In this document: piece by piece, positions 12,623 through 22,605 of the stretch
How positions within the stretch are numbered: the stretch's first letter is position 1
Layout: each line of letters opens with the position of its first letter
DNA from: Torreya grandis
Lineage: Eukaryota > Streptophyta > Pinopsida > Cupressales > Taxaceae
DNA: 64,000 bases
Direction of reading: 5' to 3'
Assembly (NCBI GenBank): GCA_037957365.1
Contig: JARHVA010001922.1
Coordinates: forward strand, 1,306,001 to 1,370,000
Made by a program: the position numbers and the translations under genes
Notes under the pieces: generated by a model
Databases searched by the model: none
Seen by the model: only the letters and a program-made list of their open reading frames with translations
What the model was told of the DNA's origin: nothing

Positions 12623-13759
12623 CTACCAGATATATGTGCATGGCTTGATGACCCCCATTACCCCATCTAAAATCCATTGTAGTATATTTTCCTTGATACC
12701 AGACTGCATATCCATCAATAACCATATATCATCAATATGGGCTCTCACCAGTAGTTCCTCATAATCAAGCACAACATCTTGTGGTTGTGGCTCAAGAAAT
12801 ATAAACTCATTCTCCTCTCTCTTATATCAAGGAAATTTAGGTGAGATCCCATACACTATCCAAAACTATCTCTATACATGATCAAAAGGGATGAACTCAT
12901 CCTTGCCATCTTGACAATCATATATCCACTATAAGATCTGAATCCCTATAGTGTGATATTTGATTCCTATACATTGAGGCCACCCAACATATGGTCTCCA
13001 TATAATTTATCCAACCATGAGACCCTCCAATACATCCTATAACCACTCAATTTCTCTATCTCCTCCACCTACCACTATCATGGAACCACCTCTCCTCTAA
13101 CATAGGAAGCCCACTATGTGATCAGTCGGTAAATAACCCACATTCTTAGCCCCAAGGGCCTTAACAACTAAATATGCTTGAATTCCCACTATTTAAGTAT
13201 GAAGCCAACACTAATCCTATACCACTTGTGTGCTCAAAATCCCTAGAGCTCTCGATATATCTACACTAGTAAAATTGGGGCCCATCTAAATATGGTCCTC
13301 CCTAGTACCATCTCAACTAAAACACCAAGTAATAAATATGGAAACTACCCTCTATTGAATCAAGTAGTATGAAACTCATCAAGGCCATCATCATGATCAT
13401 CATCATCATGAGTACTCATTTATCTTCATGATCCCTCAAGTATATAAACCATAATTGAATCCACCTACATGAAACTACATATGAACCCAATCCACACCAT
13501 ATACTAGCTCCATGAAATAGTCTATCTCATCACTCTCTATGTGGTAGATTGGATCTCCTCAAATTGGTATTCATGTGAACTTATGCACATCCAATGGGAG
13601 GATGGTGATCTCTCTATTCAATAGCCAAAAAGTATTCATCATGGGATCCCATCTCTCAATGAGCATGATAATGATCATGGGATCTTAGAGTAGGTACTAA
13701 TAGTGTCTCATTACACCTAATCCAATGACCTCCATATGACTCCACTCATCAATAGTCAT
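12623..13759 (-). pseudogene. Antisense plant mobile domain (PMD)-like gene in element A 3' region
   Basis: Read on the minus strand from an ATG at 13,759, the product begins with a block like the N-terminus of the plant mobile domain (PF10536, 'aminotransferase-like, plant mobile domain'). It has EVIGLGVMRHY, then LIERWDPMMNTF, REITILPLDV and RIPIRGDPI, corresponding to the family's 'L(V/I)ERW.PET.TFH...GE.TI.L.DV..LLG.P..G.P'. Further on is an EHTSGIGLVLASYL stretch, like the family's 'Y.WG.A.LA.LY', in another frame, and IIWRPY. An acidic GAT-repeat linker at about 13,383-13,407 shifts frame. The last 70 codons, to 12,623, are nearly open. Known: PMD proteins occur as host genes (MAIN/MAIL) and inside transposons. 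It lies opposite the element's own transcription, as antisense genes do in some Tat elements. It is decayed. Confidence 0.6.
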
Positions 13760-14719
13760 GGCATCCTAAACCTATGAAAAGAGCATGGGAACTTAGTCCC
13801 TCAATTGAATTTTCTCTTGAGCCTTCAAGCATAACATACATAAAACATGCATACTTAGTTTTCTACCTAAAGATAAGTACAAACTTACACCTTTCTTTAA
13901 CCTATTATGATTCACCCCATTAAAATCTAAGTACTAAAATTTCAAATCTTAAAATATTTTAAACAAACACTTCTAAACCAAATTACACCCCCTTTTTCCT
14001 AATCCATCGACCACCGACAGTTCCTAGAACCATCACTGGTTCCTTAAGACCCATTGTTCTCCTTGGGGTCAACTGATGCTAGTTGAGGTGAACCAGCATT
14101 GGTCTCTATCTACACCCAATGATGGAAGGACTCAAACCTATGACCTTTGTTTAACCCCACAAAACCTAAAAATCTACATAATTCCCCTTTTTAAAGTCTT
14201 TTCTAACTAACAACAACCTTATACACCTATTTTTATCTAATTTATCTACCAATTTTCCTACTTTAGCAAAACCTAGACCGAGGGAAAAAATCAAAATGCT
14301 TAAACAAACCCATATTATCCCCTCTATTTCCTACCACCAGATGTTATTCAAACCATAATCTCAACTAACTATCAATTCAAAACAACACCTACCTCATTTT
14401 GTGATCATTGTGTGGTCAAATCCCTCATCCCACCACTCAACCACATCCTTCTCCACCCTCCATCAACTTTATCCTCACTTAGATAAAGGAACGAATCCTA
14501 ACCTTCCACCCTAGTAACACCAACACATAAATGGCCAAACACACTATTCATTTAAAGCAAAAGGCTAAAAGTCAAATGGTGAAAAACAATTCACCTTTTC
14601 ACTTTAACCTTCTAGATTTTTATGGTTTACCTTGACCATCAATGGTCAAGGTGATCAACATTAGTTAACCCATGGAGAAACCCTCAACCATCATCAGTCA
14701 TGGTGACATTTCCCTTTTT
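13760..14719 (+). other. Element A 3' region, part 2: repeats and a hairpin, no gene
   Basis: It contains units of the LTR GATGGTCA repeat at about 14,005-14,125 and 14,629-14,704, including an 11-base perfect inverted repeat (14,629-14,639 and 14,642-14,652). No coding signal is seen on either strand. Confidence 0.55.
14629..14652. repeat. 11-bp inverted repeat hairpin built on TGGTCA motif
   Basis: ACCTTGACCAT and its exact reverse complement are separated by two bases (CA). It is the cleanest member of the palindrome-prone GATGGTCA repeat family in element A. Confidence 0.7.
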
Positions 14720-15520
14720 AAACTTTTTAATCATCCCACTTAGGTACTCAACCTTTTATCTACCCAGATGGGAAGAACTACATTTGGTTTGAATTTTTTG
14801 TTGGATATTATGCCCATGAAACTATGTAGGTAGCATGCACTTGCCCAGTGCACATGGAGTCATCTTGACTACCCCCTCCAACCAACCCCTCACCTTTGGC
14901 CACATCCACCTTGATGTTGGTCCTTTTTGACCTAAACCTATTCAAATATTTTTCACTGACCATGCTTGGTAATTTTGACGGTGCAGACCAACCTTGCCTT
15001 ATTAATAATTCATTTTTGTACCACCCAGTGCACAATTAGATCTTTTATGTCTTTTTAGGATCACTTATTACCTTATATACCCATGACACTTGAACCATTA
15101 GTGTTTTCACCAGGAACACTTCCTACCTTGGATACCCATGGAAACACCTACCCTACCTTAGAGACTAATAGGTATATCCAACTACCATGACTAAATTTGG
15201 TCATGTGATACACTAGTCTCTTGTCTTCCTATCACTGACCCTTATTTTTACCAACATTACTAACTTTAGTTTTTACATGATCATGGATATCATACTTAGT
15301 TGCATTTTGTGTGCATCTTTGTGTTTTAAATGACCAACCATTATTTTGTCACCTACCTTATGACCCACCATCTACCCATTATTAAACCCTGACCTAATTC
15401 TACTTTACCTCATCAACTCTTGGTTTGAGGGGGAATACTTCTTCCCATTATCAAGGTAATAAGACCTTTGACCAACGTCAAGTTTTTTGTTTTGAAACTT
15501 ATTGATTCAAGTAACATAAC

Positions 15521-15533
15521 AAAAAGGGGAAAA
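15521..15533 (+). promoter_or_regulatory. Polypurine tract, first copy
   Basis: AAAAAGGGGAAAA lies immediately before the LTR start TGTAGACA. It is the standard primer site for plus-strand DNA synthesis in LTR elements. The second copy, AAAAGGGCAAA (17,401-17,411), has one G to C change. Confidence 0.85.
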
Positions 15534-16606
15534 TGTAGACACTAGAAATGCACACACTATGATTCTAAAGGTTGTAATCCTCTTTAGCATCTTAGGACCC
15601 CCTTGGGAACATCCACCTTCCAACACCTTACCAAACCCAACCCATAATTAGTTTAACCTAACTAACCTAGCCTAACAACATTTTTACCTTCATCCATAAT
15701 TGATGATGGTCAGGTAGACTGGAGATAGTCACCCTGACTGGTGATGATCAGGTTGCACCACCTAGACTTTTAGCATACAAACTACATGCTAACCACCACT
15801 TTGATTTTCTAAAAATAACTCATCTAAATCTTATTATGATCCCTTTACATAGATGACTTATAATTATAAACTCTCTCCAAGCCCCAATTAGAACCTCCAC
15901 TTCAACCTCTTGCCTTGCCTATATAAAGAGAAGAGTTATAGGAAAAACACCATCTGTAATTATTGTCAAGATCTTTGTGTATCTATAATCTCTTTGTGTA
16001 GGTCAATAATCTTCAATAACTTTATAAATCTAGCATCCATACTAGGGAACCAACTTACCTCCATATCTCCATTGAGTTCCCCAAATCTTGTTACTCTATC
16101 AGAATCATGGCCAACTTCTAAAATGAGCAATCTATCTCAACTATACACCCAATCAACTTCTGTAAGATAAGTATTTATTTTTTGGTATTCACTTATTATA
16201 TTTTCATTTTGAAATCAGTCTAATCCTTATTCACCTCTTGAAACTTACCTTCTAAATCATGTTAATTAGTAACACTAACCTAGTTTCACTAATAGGCAAT
16301 TAATGATGGTTAGCCTTAATTGGCGATGGTTAGTCTTAACCAATTATGGTTAGATAACCAGTGATGGTTACCTTGACCACTGATGGTTCACTATTATGAA
16401 AATTTATAGGAAGCTCCTTTCACCTACCTATGCCCAACCAAATCTAGTTTTTTATGTCCCTGCCTATTAATAGACCCCTACCTAATTTTCCATAATAGAC
16501 TCCAACTATTTAACATAGGTATTGACCCACCTTTATTATATTTAAAATTATATCATACATTTATTTAATAATCACATCTTGTATAATAAATTTTAGTAAT
16601 CCCACT
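15534..16606 (+). repeat. Truncated internal LTR of element A
   Basis: It begins TGTAGACACTAG, carries a TATA box (TATATAAAG at 15,920-15,928) and the GATGGTTAG array, then stops at the tandem-duplication join. About 310 bases of R/U5 are missing compared with 17,412-18,791. Confidence 0.85.
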
Positions 16607-17400
16607 TAAACTTTATAAGCATCCCACTTAGGTACTCAACCTTTTATCTACCCAGATGAGAAGAACTACATTTGGATTGAAGTTTGTATTGGATATTATG
16701 TCCACAAAACTATGTAGGTAGCATCTACTTTCCTAGTGCACATAGAGTCAGCTCAACCACCCCCTCCAACAACCACTCACTTTTGGCCATACCCACCTTG
16801 ATGTTGGTCATTTTTGACCCAACCTATTCACATATTTTACACTAACCATGATTGGTACTTTTGACTATGTAGACCAACCTTGCCTTGTTGACTATTCATT
16901 TTTGTACCACCTAGTACACAACCATATCATTTGTCTTTTTGGGAGTACTTCCTACCTCAGATACACATGACACTTAACCCATTGGTATTTTCATAGGAGC
17001 ACTTCCTACCTTAGATACCCATGGAAACATTAACCATACCTCAAAGACTAATAGGTATATCCAACTGCCATGCCTAAATATGGTCACATGATACATTGGT
17101 TACTTGTCTTCTTAGAACTGACCCTTATTTTTACCAACATTGATAAATTTAGTCTTTACGTGATCATGACAATCACACTTAGTCATATTTTATGTGCATC
17201 TTTGTGTTTCAAATGACCAATCATTCTTTTATCATCTACCTTATGACCCACCATCAAGCCTTTATCAAACCCCCACCTGATTCTTCTTTATCTCATCAAC
17301 TCCTAGTTTGAGGGGGAATACTTTTTTCCATTATTAGGTAACAAGACCTTTGACCGACATCAATTTTTTTTTATAGCTTATTTATTCAAGTTACATAATA

Positions 17401-17411
17401 AAAAGGGCAAA
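17401..17411 (+). promoter_or_regulatory. Polypurine tract, second copy
   Basis: AAAAGGGCAAA directly precedes the full 3' LTR (TGTAGACACC at 17,412). Compared with the copy at 15,521 it has a single interrupting C. Confidence 0.8.
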
Positions 17412-18791
17412 TGTAGACACCAAAAATCTACACACTATGATTATGAAGGTTGTAATCTTCTTTACCATATTAGGACCCCCTTAGGAGCATCCACCTTCTA
17501 ACCCCTAATCAAATCCTACCCATAATTAGTTTGACCTAACTAACCTAGAATAGTCACCTTTTTACCTTTATCCATGACTGATGATGGTCAGGTAGACCGA
17601 TGATGGTCACCCTGACCAATGATGGTCAAGTTGTAGTACCTAGACTTTTAGCACGCAAACCACATGCAAACCATCACTTTGATTTTATAAAAATAAATTA
17701 TCTAAATCTTGTTGTGAGTCCTTAACATGGATGACTTATAATTAAAAGCTCTCTCTAAGCCCCAGTTATAACCTCCACTTCAACCTCTTGTCTTTCTTAT
17801 AAAAAGAGAAGAGCTATAGGAGAAATGCCATCTACAATTATTATCAAGAGCTTTATGTATCCACAATATCTTTTTGTATGTCAATCATCTTCAAGCACTT
17901 CAAAAATCTAGTAGCCATACCAGGGAGCTAGCTTTCTTCCATCTCTCCATTGAGTTCCCCAAATACTATTAGTTTATCAAAATCTTGACCAACTTCTACA
18001 ATGAACAATCTATCTCAACTATCCACCTAATTGACTTTTGGTAAGACAAGTATTTTTTTCTAGTATTCACTTATTATATTTTCATTTTGAAATCAATCTA
18101 GCTCTTACTCACCTCTCAAAACTTACCTTATAAATCTAATCAATCAACAACACCAACCTAATTCTACTGATAGGCAACCAATAATGGTTAGTCTCAACTG
18201 ACAATGGTTAGACAACTAGCTATGGTTCCCCTGATTGGTGATGGTCACCTTAACCATCGATAGTTCACTGTTAGGAAAATTTATAGAATGTTCCTTTCAC
18301 CTACCTACACCTAATCAAATCTATTTTTTTGTGTCCCTACCTATTCATAGACCCCTATCTAATTTTTTGGAATAGACCCTAACCATTTAGCATAAGTATT
18401 GACCTACCTTTACTATATTTAACATTCTAGAATACCTTTTTTTAACAAGCACTTCTTGTATAATCAATTTTAGTAATATTATTTAATTGATGTAAGTAAT
18501 TTCTACTATTTTTTATAAAATTAATTGTCTTACAATGGTGGATTGACAACCCCTAAAGAAGCTCTCACTTTTAGGATCTAGCTACTACTAGGCAATCCAC
18601 CTAGTTACTTGTCTAACAAACAAATATTTTTAGTGTTATCTTATATGCAAGTCATTCATTCCAAGCCAAAGAGGAGCTATTCACAATATTTTGATATAAT
18701 GCATGCACAACCATAACCAGGTATTCTTACCACAACCTATATTTTTGGTTTTTCTACCCTCTTTTGGATACTAGTAAATTTGAGTGAAACA
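17412..18791 (+). repeat. 3' LTR of element A (full length, about 1,380 bp)
   Basis: It starts TGTAGACACC after the polypurine tract and ends GTGAAACA at 18,791. The terminus is confirmed because the next bases (CCTGC...) match the LTR of element C at about 38,382. TATA box at about 17,798. Confidence 0.88.
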
Positions 18792-20038
18792 CCTGCAAGC
18801 TTGCCACTTGTCACTTCTAGGCTCACTCTACTCTATAATTATAAACAAAAAATGACTTAGCATATATATAACTTATGCTAAGGTCTTGTGAAGAAATAAC
18901 TTGGGACATAATCTTAAACCTAAGGTTTTATTCATATTAATAAATATGAATAAACATTAGGATAAGACTAAGCTTAATTTTTTTAAATGTGCTCATGTGT
19001 GTGCCACTTGGCAGCTCTATGGGGCTTTTGTGTTATTTATTTATTGACCCTTCTTTTTTTGGGTCATTATATTTCTATACTTGGCTCCCATGATGGTGAA
19101 ACTTGTCACTCTCATAGAGCTCCATAGACTGTTTGACATTTTAACCATGCCCTCACTTCCTTCGATCAATTATACTAAGCACCCATGATGGTGACACTTG
19201 TCACTCTCATGGAGCTTTACAAACTATTTGACATTTTAACCATGCCTTCAATTCATTTGATTAATTATAACAGGCTCCCATAATGATGACACTTGTCACT
19301 CTCACAAAGTTCTTGAAACCTACTAATTTTTCAACTTGATCTTGCATTATTAAATGAATCATCCCAAGCAAATGTGTGCCATAGGATCTATGGTCATAAA
19401 TTTAAAGACATAAGTTAATAGTTAGAAAATATATAAATCATAGTCTAAATTTTTGTTTATATTTTATAAAATACAATTCAAAACTTAGTAAGGCTTAAGC
19501 TAAGCTTATAATAAAATAACCCCCAAATAAATTAGACCTAGTGAACCATAAAAGGACCTAGCATAAATATTTTATCCTAAGGTCTAAGTTTTATCAATAA
19601 ATATGATTAGGACCTAGGCTATAATCTTAATATAATAAAGTGTTTTATAGTAATTTTGACCCTGTGTAAATTTTGAATATATTTTAAAAGGAATTTAAGC
19701 TAAATAAATTAGGCTAAGATTTTTTAACATGATTTTAAACATAGATTCAACTTAATCAATAAGATACCAAGGGTCAATAAAAATAATTTAAATTTAAGGT
19801 GTAAAACCCTAGGTAATATTAACATCAATGAGACCCCATTAAACCTAAAACATAAAAACATAAGAACATTATATGAAGTCAAATGAAGCTTATGTGCTAA
19901 CAAATCCATGTAAACTAGATCAATAAAAGATATTTAATATTATTTCCTAATCAAGTTGAATGTTCACTTTAAAGCAAAAATTTGCATAATTTGAAACCAG
20001 GGTTTCCATTTTTATAAATGAGGTGGGTTAGGTACAAA
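18792..20038 (-). repeat. 3' LTR of element C, broken by element A
   Basis: It aligns with 38,382-39,638 along its whole length. It ends at ...GGTACAAAA (20,038), corresponding to GGTACAACA at 39,638. In the element's own direction the LTR starts like TGTTGTACCCAACAC. Its remaining ~365 bases should lie to the left of element A. Confidence 0.88.
19085..19370 (+). repeat. 95-bp tandem repeat in element C LTR, about 3 copies
   Basis: The phrase CCATGATGGTGACACTTGTC recurs with starts at 19,088, 19,183 and 19,278, a constant 95-base spacing. Each is followed by CACTCTCAT-GAGCT. Counterparts in the other LTR are at about 38,666-38,900, with a further diverged unit near 38,255. Confidence 0.85.
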
Positions 20039-21179
20039 AAAATGAAAACTCACTGGGGGAATACTCTTGAGTATTCAAGAACCCAAAACTCTGGTTAGCA
20101 ATCTTTAAATCAATCAGGAAGTATGTCATAGAAAAATACTTAAATAAAAAACATGAAATATAATCTTAAGTAGTTTCACACAACATACTTACCTTCCAAT
20201 TTTTTGGATCTATGTGTGTCAAATGTGTGACTCATTTAACCCTTGTTGTGATGAGTTTTTCAAAGGCTTAATGAAGCTGTAAGTTTCATTCTAGTTTTTA
20301 TTAAAGATCATTAAAATGAAGGAAGCTTAGGCATTGCTCTACTACTAGCTAGGCATCCATAGCCTTGATAGAGTTACATTAGGCTCTTTTTCTTCTCTCT
20401 CCATTAATTTATCTTAATCATGATGTGTGGTACATTGAACTTATTTCATCATGTGAGCCTTTTGATTTTATTTTGCTCATTTTAGCTCATTGGTTCTTTT
20501 ATTCTCTTGGTTTTTCTTTTATTATTGAATGAAAAAAGTAGATCTGGAACCATAGTGAGTTGGTATAATTATAAAACAAATCATTACCAGAACATCCCTA
20601 CCAATCAAACATATACCTATAATTATCATTACCAATAGGTATTTAATATGATAAGTGCATTTGATCCAATAAAAAAAAAACTTTTTAAATTTATATGAAG
20701 TACCCTAAGAGTAACTCAAACATGCCTGGTAAAAGTATTCAATTGTGATAATATCCAAAATGATTCATGATTACATACCTTTATCTTCAAGACTCAAAAC
20801 ATAAAGATATGACCAATCTATAAAATAGTCCCAAATTACCAATTTTTTTATTTTCCTCCTTTATAAAAATCACAAGATTAGTTGATTTAGATTTTTAGTT
20901 TGATTATAGTTAGAGCAAACATAATTCAGATTGCTAGAAAAAAGCAACTAAACTAATTAAATTAGGAAACTAAACTAAGAAAGAAATAAATCTAAACTAA
21001 TAAAATAAGGAAATCTAATCAAAGAAAGTAGGGAATCTAATCTAAAAAATCAAGAAAATAAACTAAGAAAGCAAGAAATATAATCTAAGAAAGTAAGAAA
21101 CTAAACTAAAAAATTAGGAAATTTAATCTAATCCTACATCTACACTCATATATCCCTTGTTACTCAATAACATTAGCAG
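20039..21179 (-). other. Element C 3' untranslated region
   Basis: A conserved block at about 20,055-20,092 (GGGGGAATACTC...GTATTCAAGAACCC) is the reverse complement of the block just before element B's LTR (about 60,150-60,175). It therefore belongs to the 3' end of the element family and may include the polypurine tract. At 20,930-21,135 the DNA is a purine-rich degenerate repeat of AACTAAGAAAG-like words. No gene seen. Confidence 0.6.
20930..21135 (+). repeat. Purine-rich AACTAAGAAAG minisatellite
   Basis: About nine imperfect units of roughly 18-24 bases carry the words AAACTAA, AAGAAAG and AGGAAA. The plus strand is almost free of G outside AAG and AGG, and of C outside CTAA. Confidence 0.6.
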
Positions 21180-22330
21180 ATGACACAACCTTTAAGTAGT
21201 GTATCAAAAATTACTTATTGACTGGATATGTATTCTCATTGCTTTATAGGTCCTTTAGACAAAATGCATTATTTACCATGATCTAAAAAATATGGTATGA
21301 TCCAATCTATAATGGGGAAAACTTATCATGTTATCCTTTCTTCTTATGGGATTTATCCCAAAGTAGCACTAGATCTGAAATCTTAAATACTTTGACATTT
21401 GATCTCTTATCAAACCACCTCTTGACTACATCTTGCTATTTTTTTAATGTCTATAAGTCTGTTGTCCTTGAATCTTCTATTTTTATGATGTTTAACAATC
21501 TTGACTTTGATTCATCACATGGCTCCATATAATCATGCATGAACTAATAAGTGGTTGAAGATTCAAGGTCTTGTTTATATCTTGTTCAATCTACCCAAAG
21601 AGAATAATTCAATAAGTTGTGTTAGTCCCTAGGCTTATCCCCTAATGATTTATCAATTTCATCTTTCAGATTCTTGTTCATTGATTCTACCAGTCTATTT
21701 CCTTGAGGGTAATGGTTAGAAACTAAACTAATAATAATCTAGTTGTCATGTGCCCACCCAATAAATTCTACTGGTATCAAGGCTGGTCTATTATCACAAA
21801 CCAAAGAAATAGGTGTGCTAAATTTGGTTGTTATGTGTTCCTCTAAGAAGTGGATCACATCTTGTGCTCTTCAATGCTTTATGGATATGGCTTCGATCCA
21901 TCTAGTGTAGTAGTCAATAGTAGTAATCATAAATTTATGGCCCACTGAGGAATTTGGGTTGATGATGCCAATGAAGTCTAAATCCCATTGGGGAAACAAC
22001 CTTCCTTCAATAACTAGTTGTAAAGGTGTTGCTACATGCACTTCCCTTTTGGCTAAAAATTGGCATTTGTGGCATGTCCTTACATGAGTATGATAATCCT
22101 TGAAAACTATTGGCCAATAGTTACCAATTCTTAAGATCTTATGGGCTGTGTTATTCTTAGAAGGAAGACTATTACTTATTTTTTGATGTAAGTTCTCTAA
22201 AATTTATTTAGCTTCCTCTATAGATACACACATTCATAGTTTCCTCTATAGAGAACTCATTTCTTAATCATATAATGAACAATTTTAAATCTTAAAGCTC
22301 TCCTTCATTCTTTGTTAAGCCTTGAGGAAC
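21180..22330 (-). pseudogene. pol: Element C integrase
   Basis: Minus strand. A degenerate zinc domain lies near 22,050-22,250 (CHKC core). The catalytic core has QWDLDFIGIINPNSSVGHKF at about 21,940-22,000, then VCDNRPAL with the Asp codon at 21,793-21,795, and a PQGNRLVESMNKNL stretch near 21,665-21,706 holding the Glu. The C-terminal domain at about 21,200-21,430 reads VVKRWFDKRSNVKVF and DLVLLWDKSHKKK, then LKDL and YPVN, as expected. The Gly of the usual CDNGP motif is Arg. Stops at several Gln-like codons make it dead. It is collinear with element B integrase. Confidence 0.88.
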
Positions 22331-22605
22331 AAGTACCTATAAGAAAATATTTTATGATATCAATATACCATTCCCCTTTAGATAATTAAGCCTCACATAT
22401 CTCTTTAATAGTGATATATGGATTAGGTTTAGTTATTATATGGATGATTCATTGACCTCAAATGATTTTATAGGCTTGATTTCTATATCTAATTCTTGCA
22501 TTTTTTTCATCTACTTACCCTGGCATTCTCCTAATTCATTTTATTATAGGGTGAGCTTGACAATGGGATCAGACATAATGGTAATGAATTTATTCCTCAG
22601 TATAT
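22331..22605 (-). pseudogene. pol: Element C RNase H, distal half (cut by element D)
   Basis: Minus strand. It reads ILRNKFITIMSDPIVKLTL, then QNELGECQGKWMKKM, matching element B at 58,712-58,810. The domain is continued on the other side of D at 32,251. Joining the flanks and removing one target-site duplication gives the same order as the uninterrupted B copy. Confidence 0.82.

Larger units (their letters stand above)
1..18791 (+). mobile_element. Element A: Ty3/gypsy Tat/Ogre-like LTR retrotransposon, degenerate
   Basis: Seen: a partial LTR at the window start is repeated at 15,534 and 17,412. Between them, on the plus strand, lie in order gag with zinc-binding motifs, an aspartic protease, RT, RNase H, a second RNase H, integrase and a long 3' region. 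Known: a second RNase H between RNase H and integrase marks the Tat/Ogre branch of plant Ty3/gypsy elements. The element is non-functional, with many in-frame stops. The left LTR is cut by the window edge, so the left target-site duplication is not visible. Its right end lies inside the left LTR of element C, so A is younger than C. Confidence 0.9.
14720..18791 (+). repeat. Tandem duplication of element A 3' end: tail-LTR-tail-LTR
   Basis: The unit starting at 14,720 (tail of about 814 bases plus an LTR cut short) recurs at 16,607 (tail of about 805 bases plus a full LTR). The join at about 16,600-16,614 is between the LTR interior and the tail. The word TAAACTTT is at both points (14,720 and 16,607), so a microhomology-type event or a template switch is likely rather than simple LTR-LTR exchange. 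The first LTR lacks about 310 bases at its 3' end. Confidence 0.85.

Noticed and set aside
13383..13407. CAT/GAT trinucleotide run as a microsatellite of interest
   Set aside because: Short and explained as an acidic linker in the antisense PMD-like gene.
14808..15035. 75-codon minus-strand frame in element A tail
   Set aside because: Broken in the duplicated copy at 16,700-16,920, no known domain, and G/C skew of the element makes the antisense strand open by chance.
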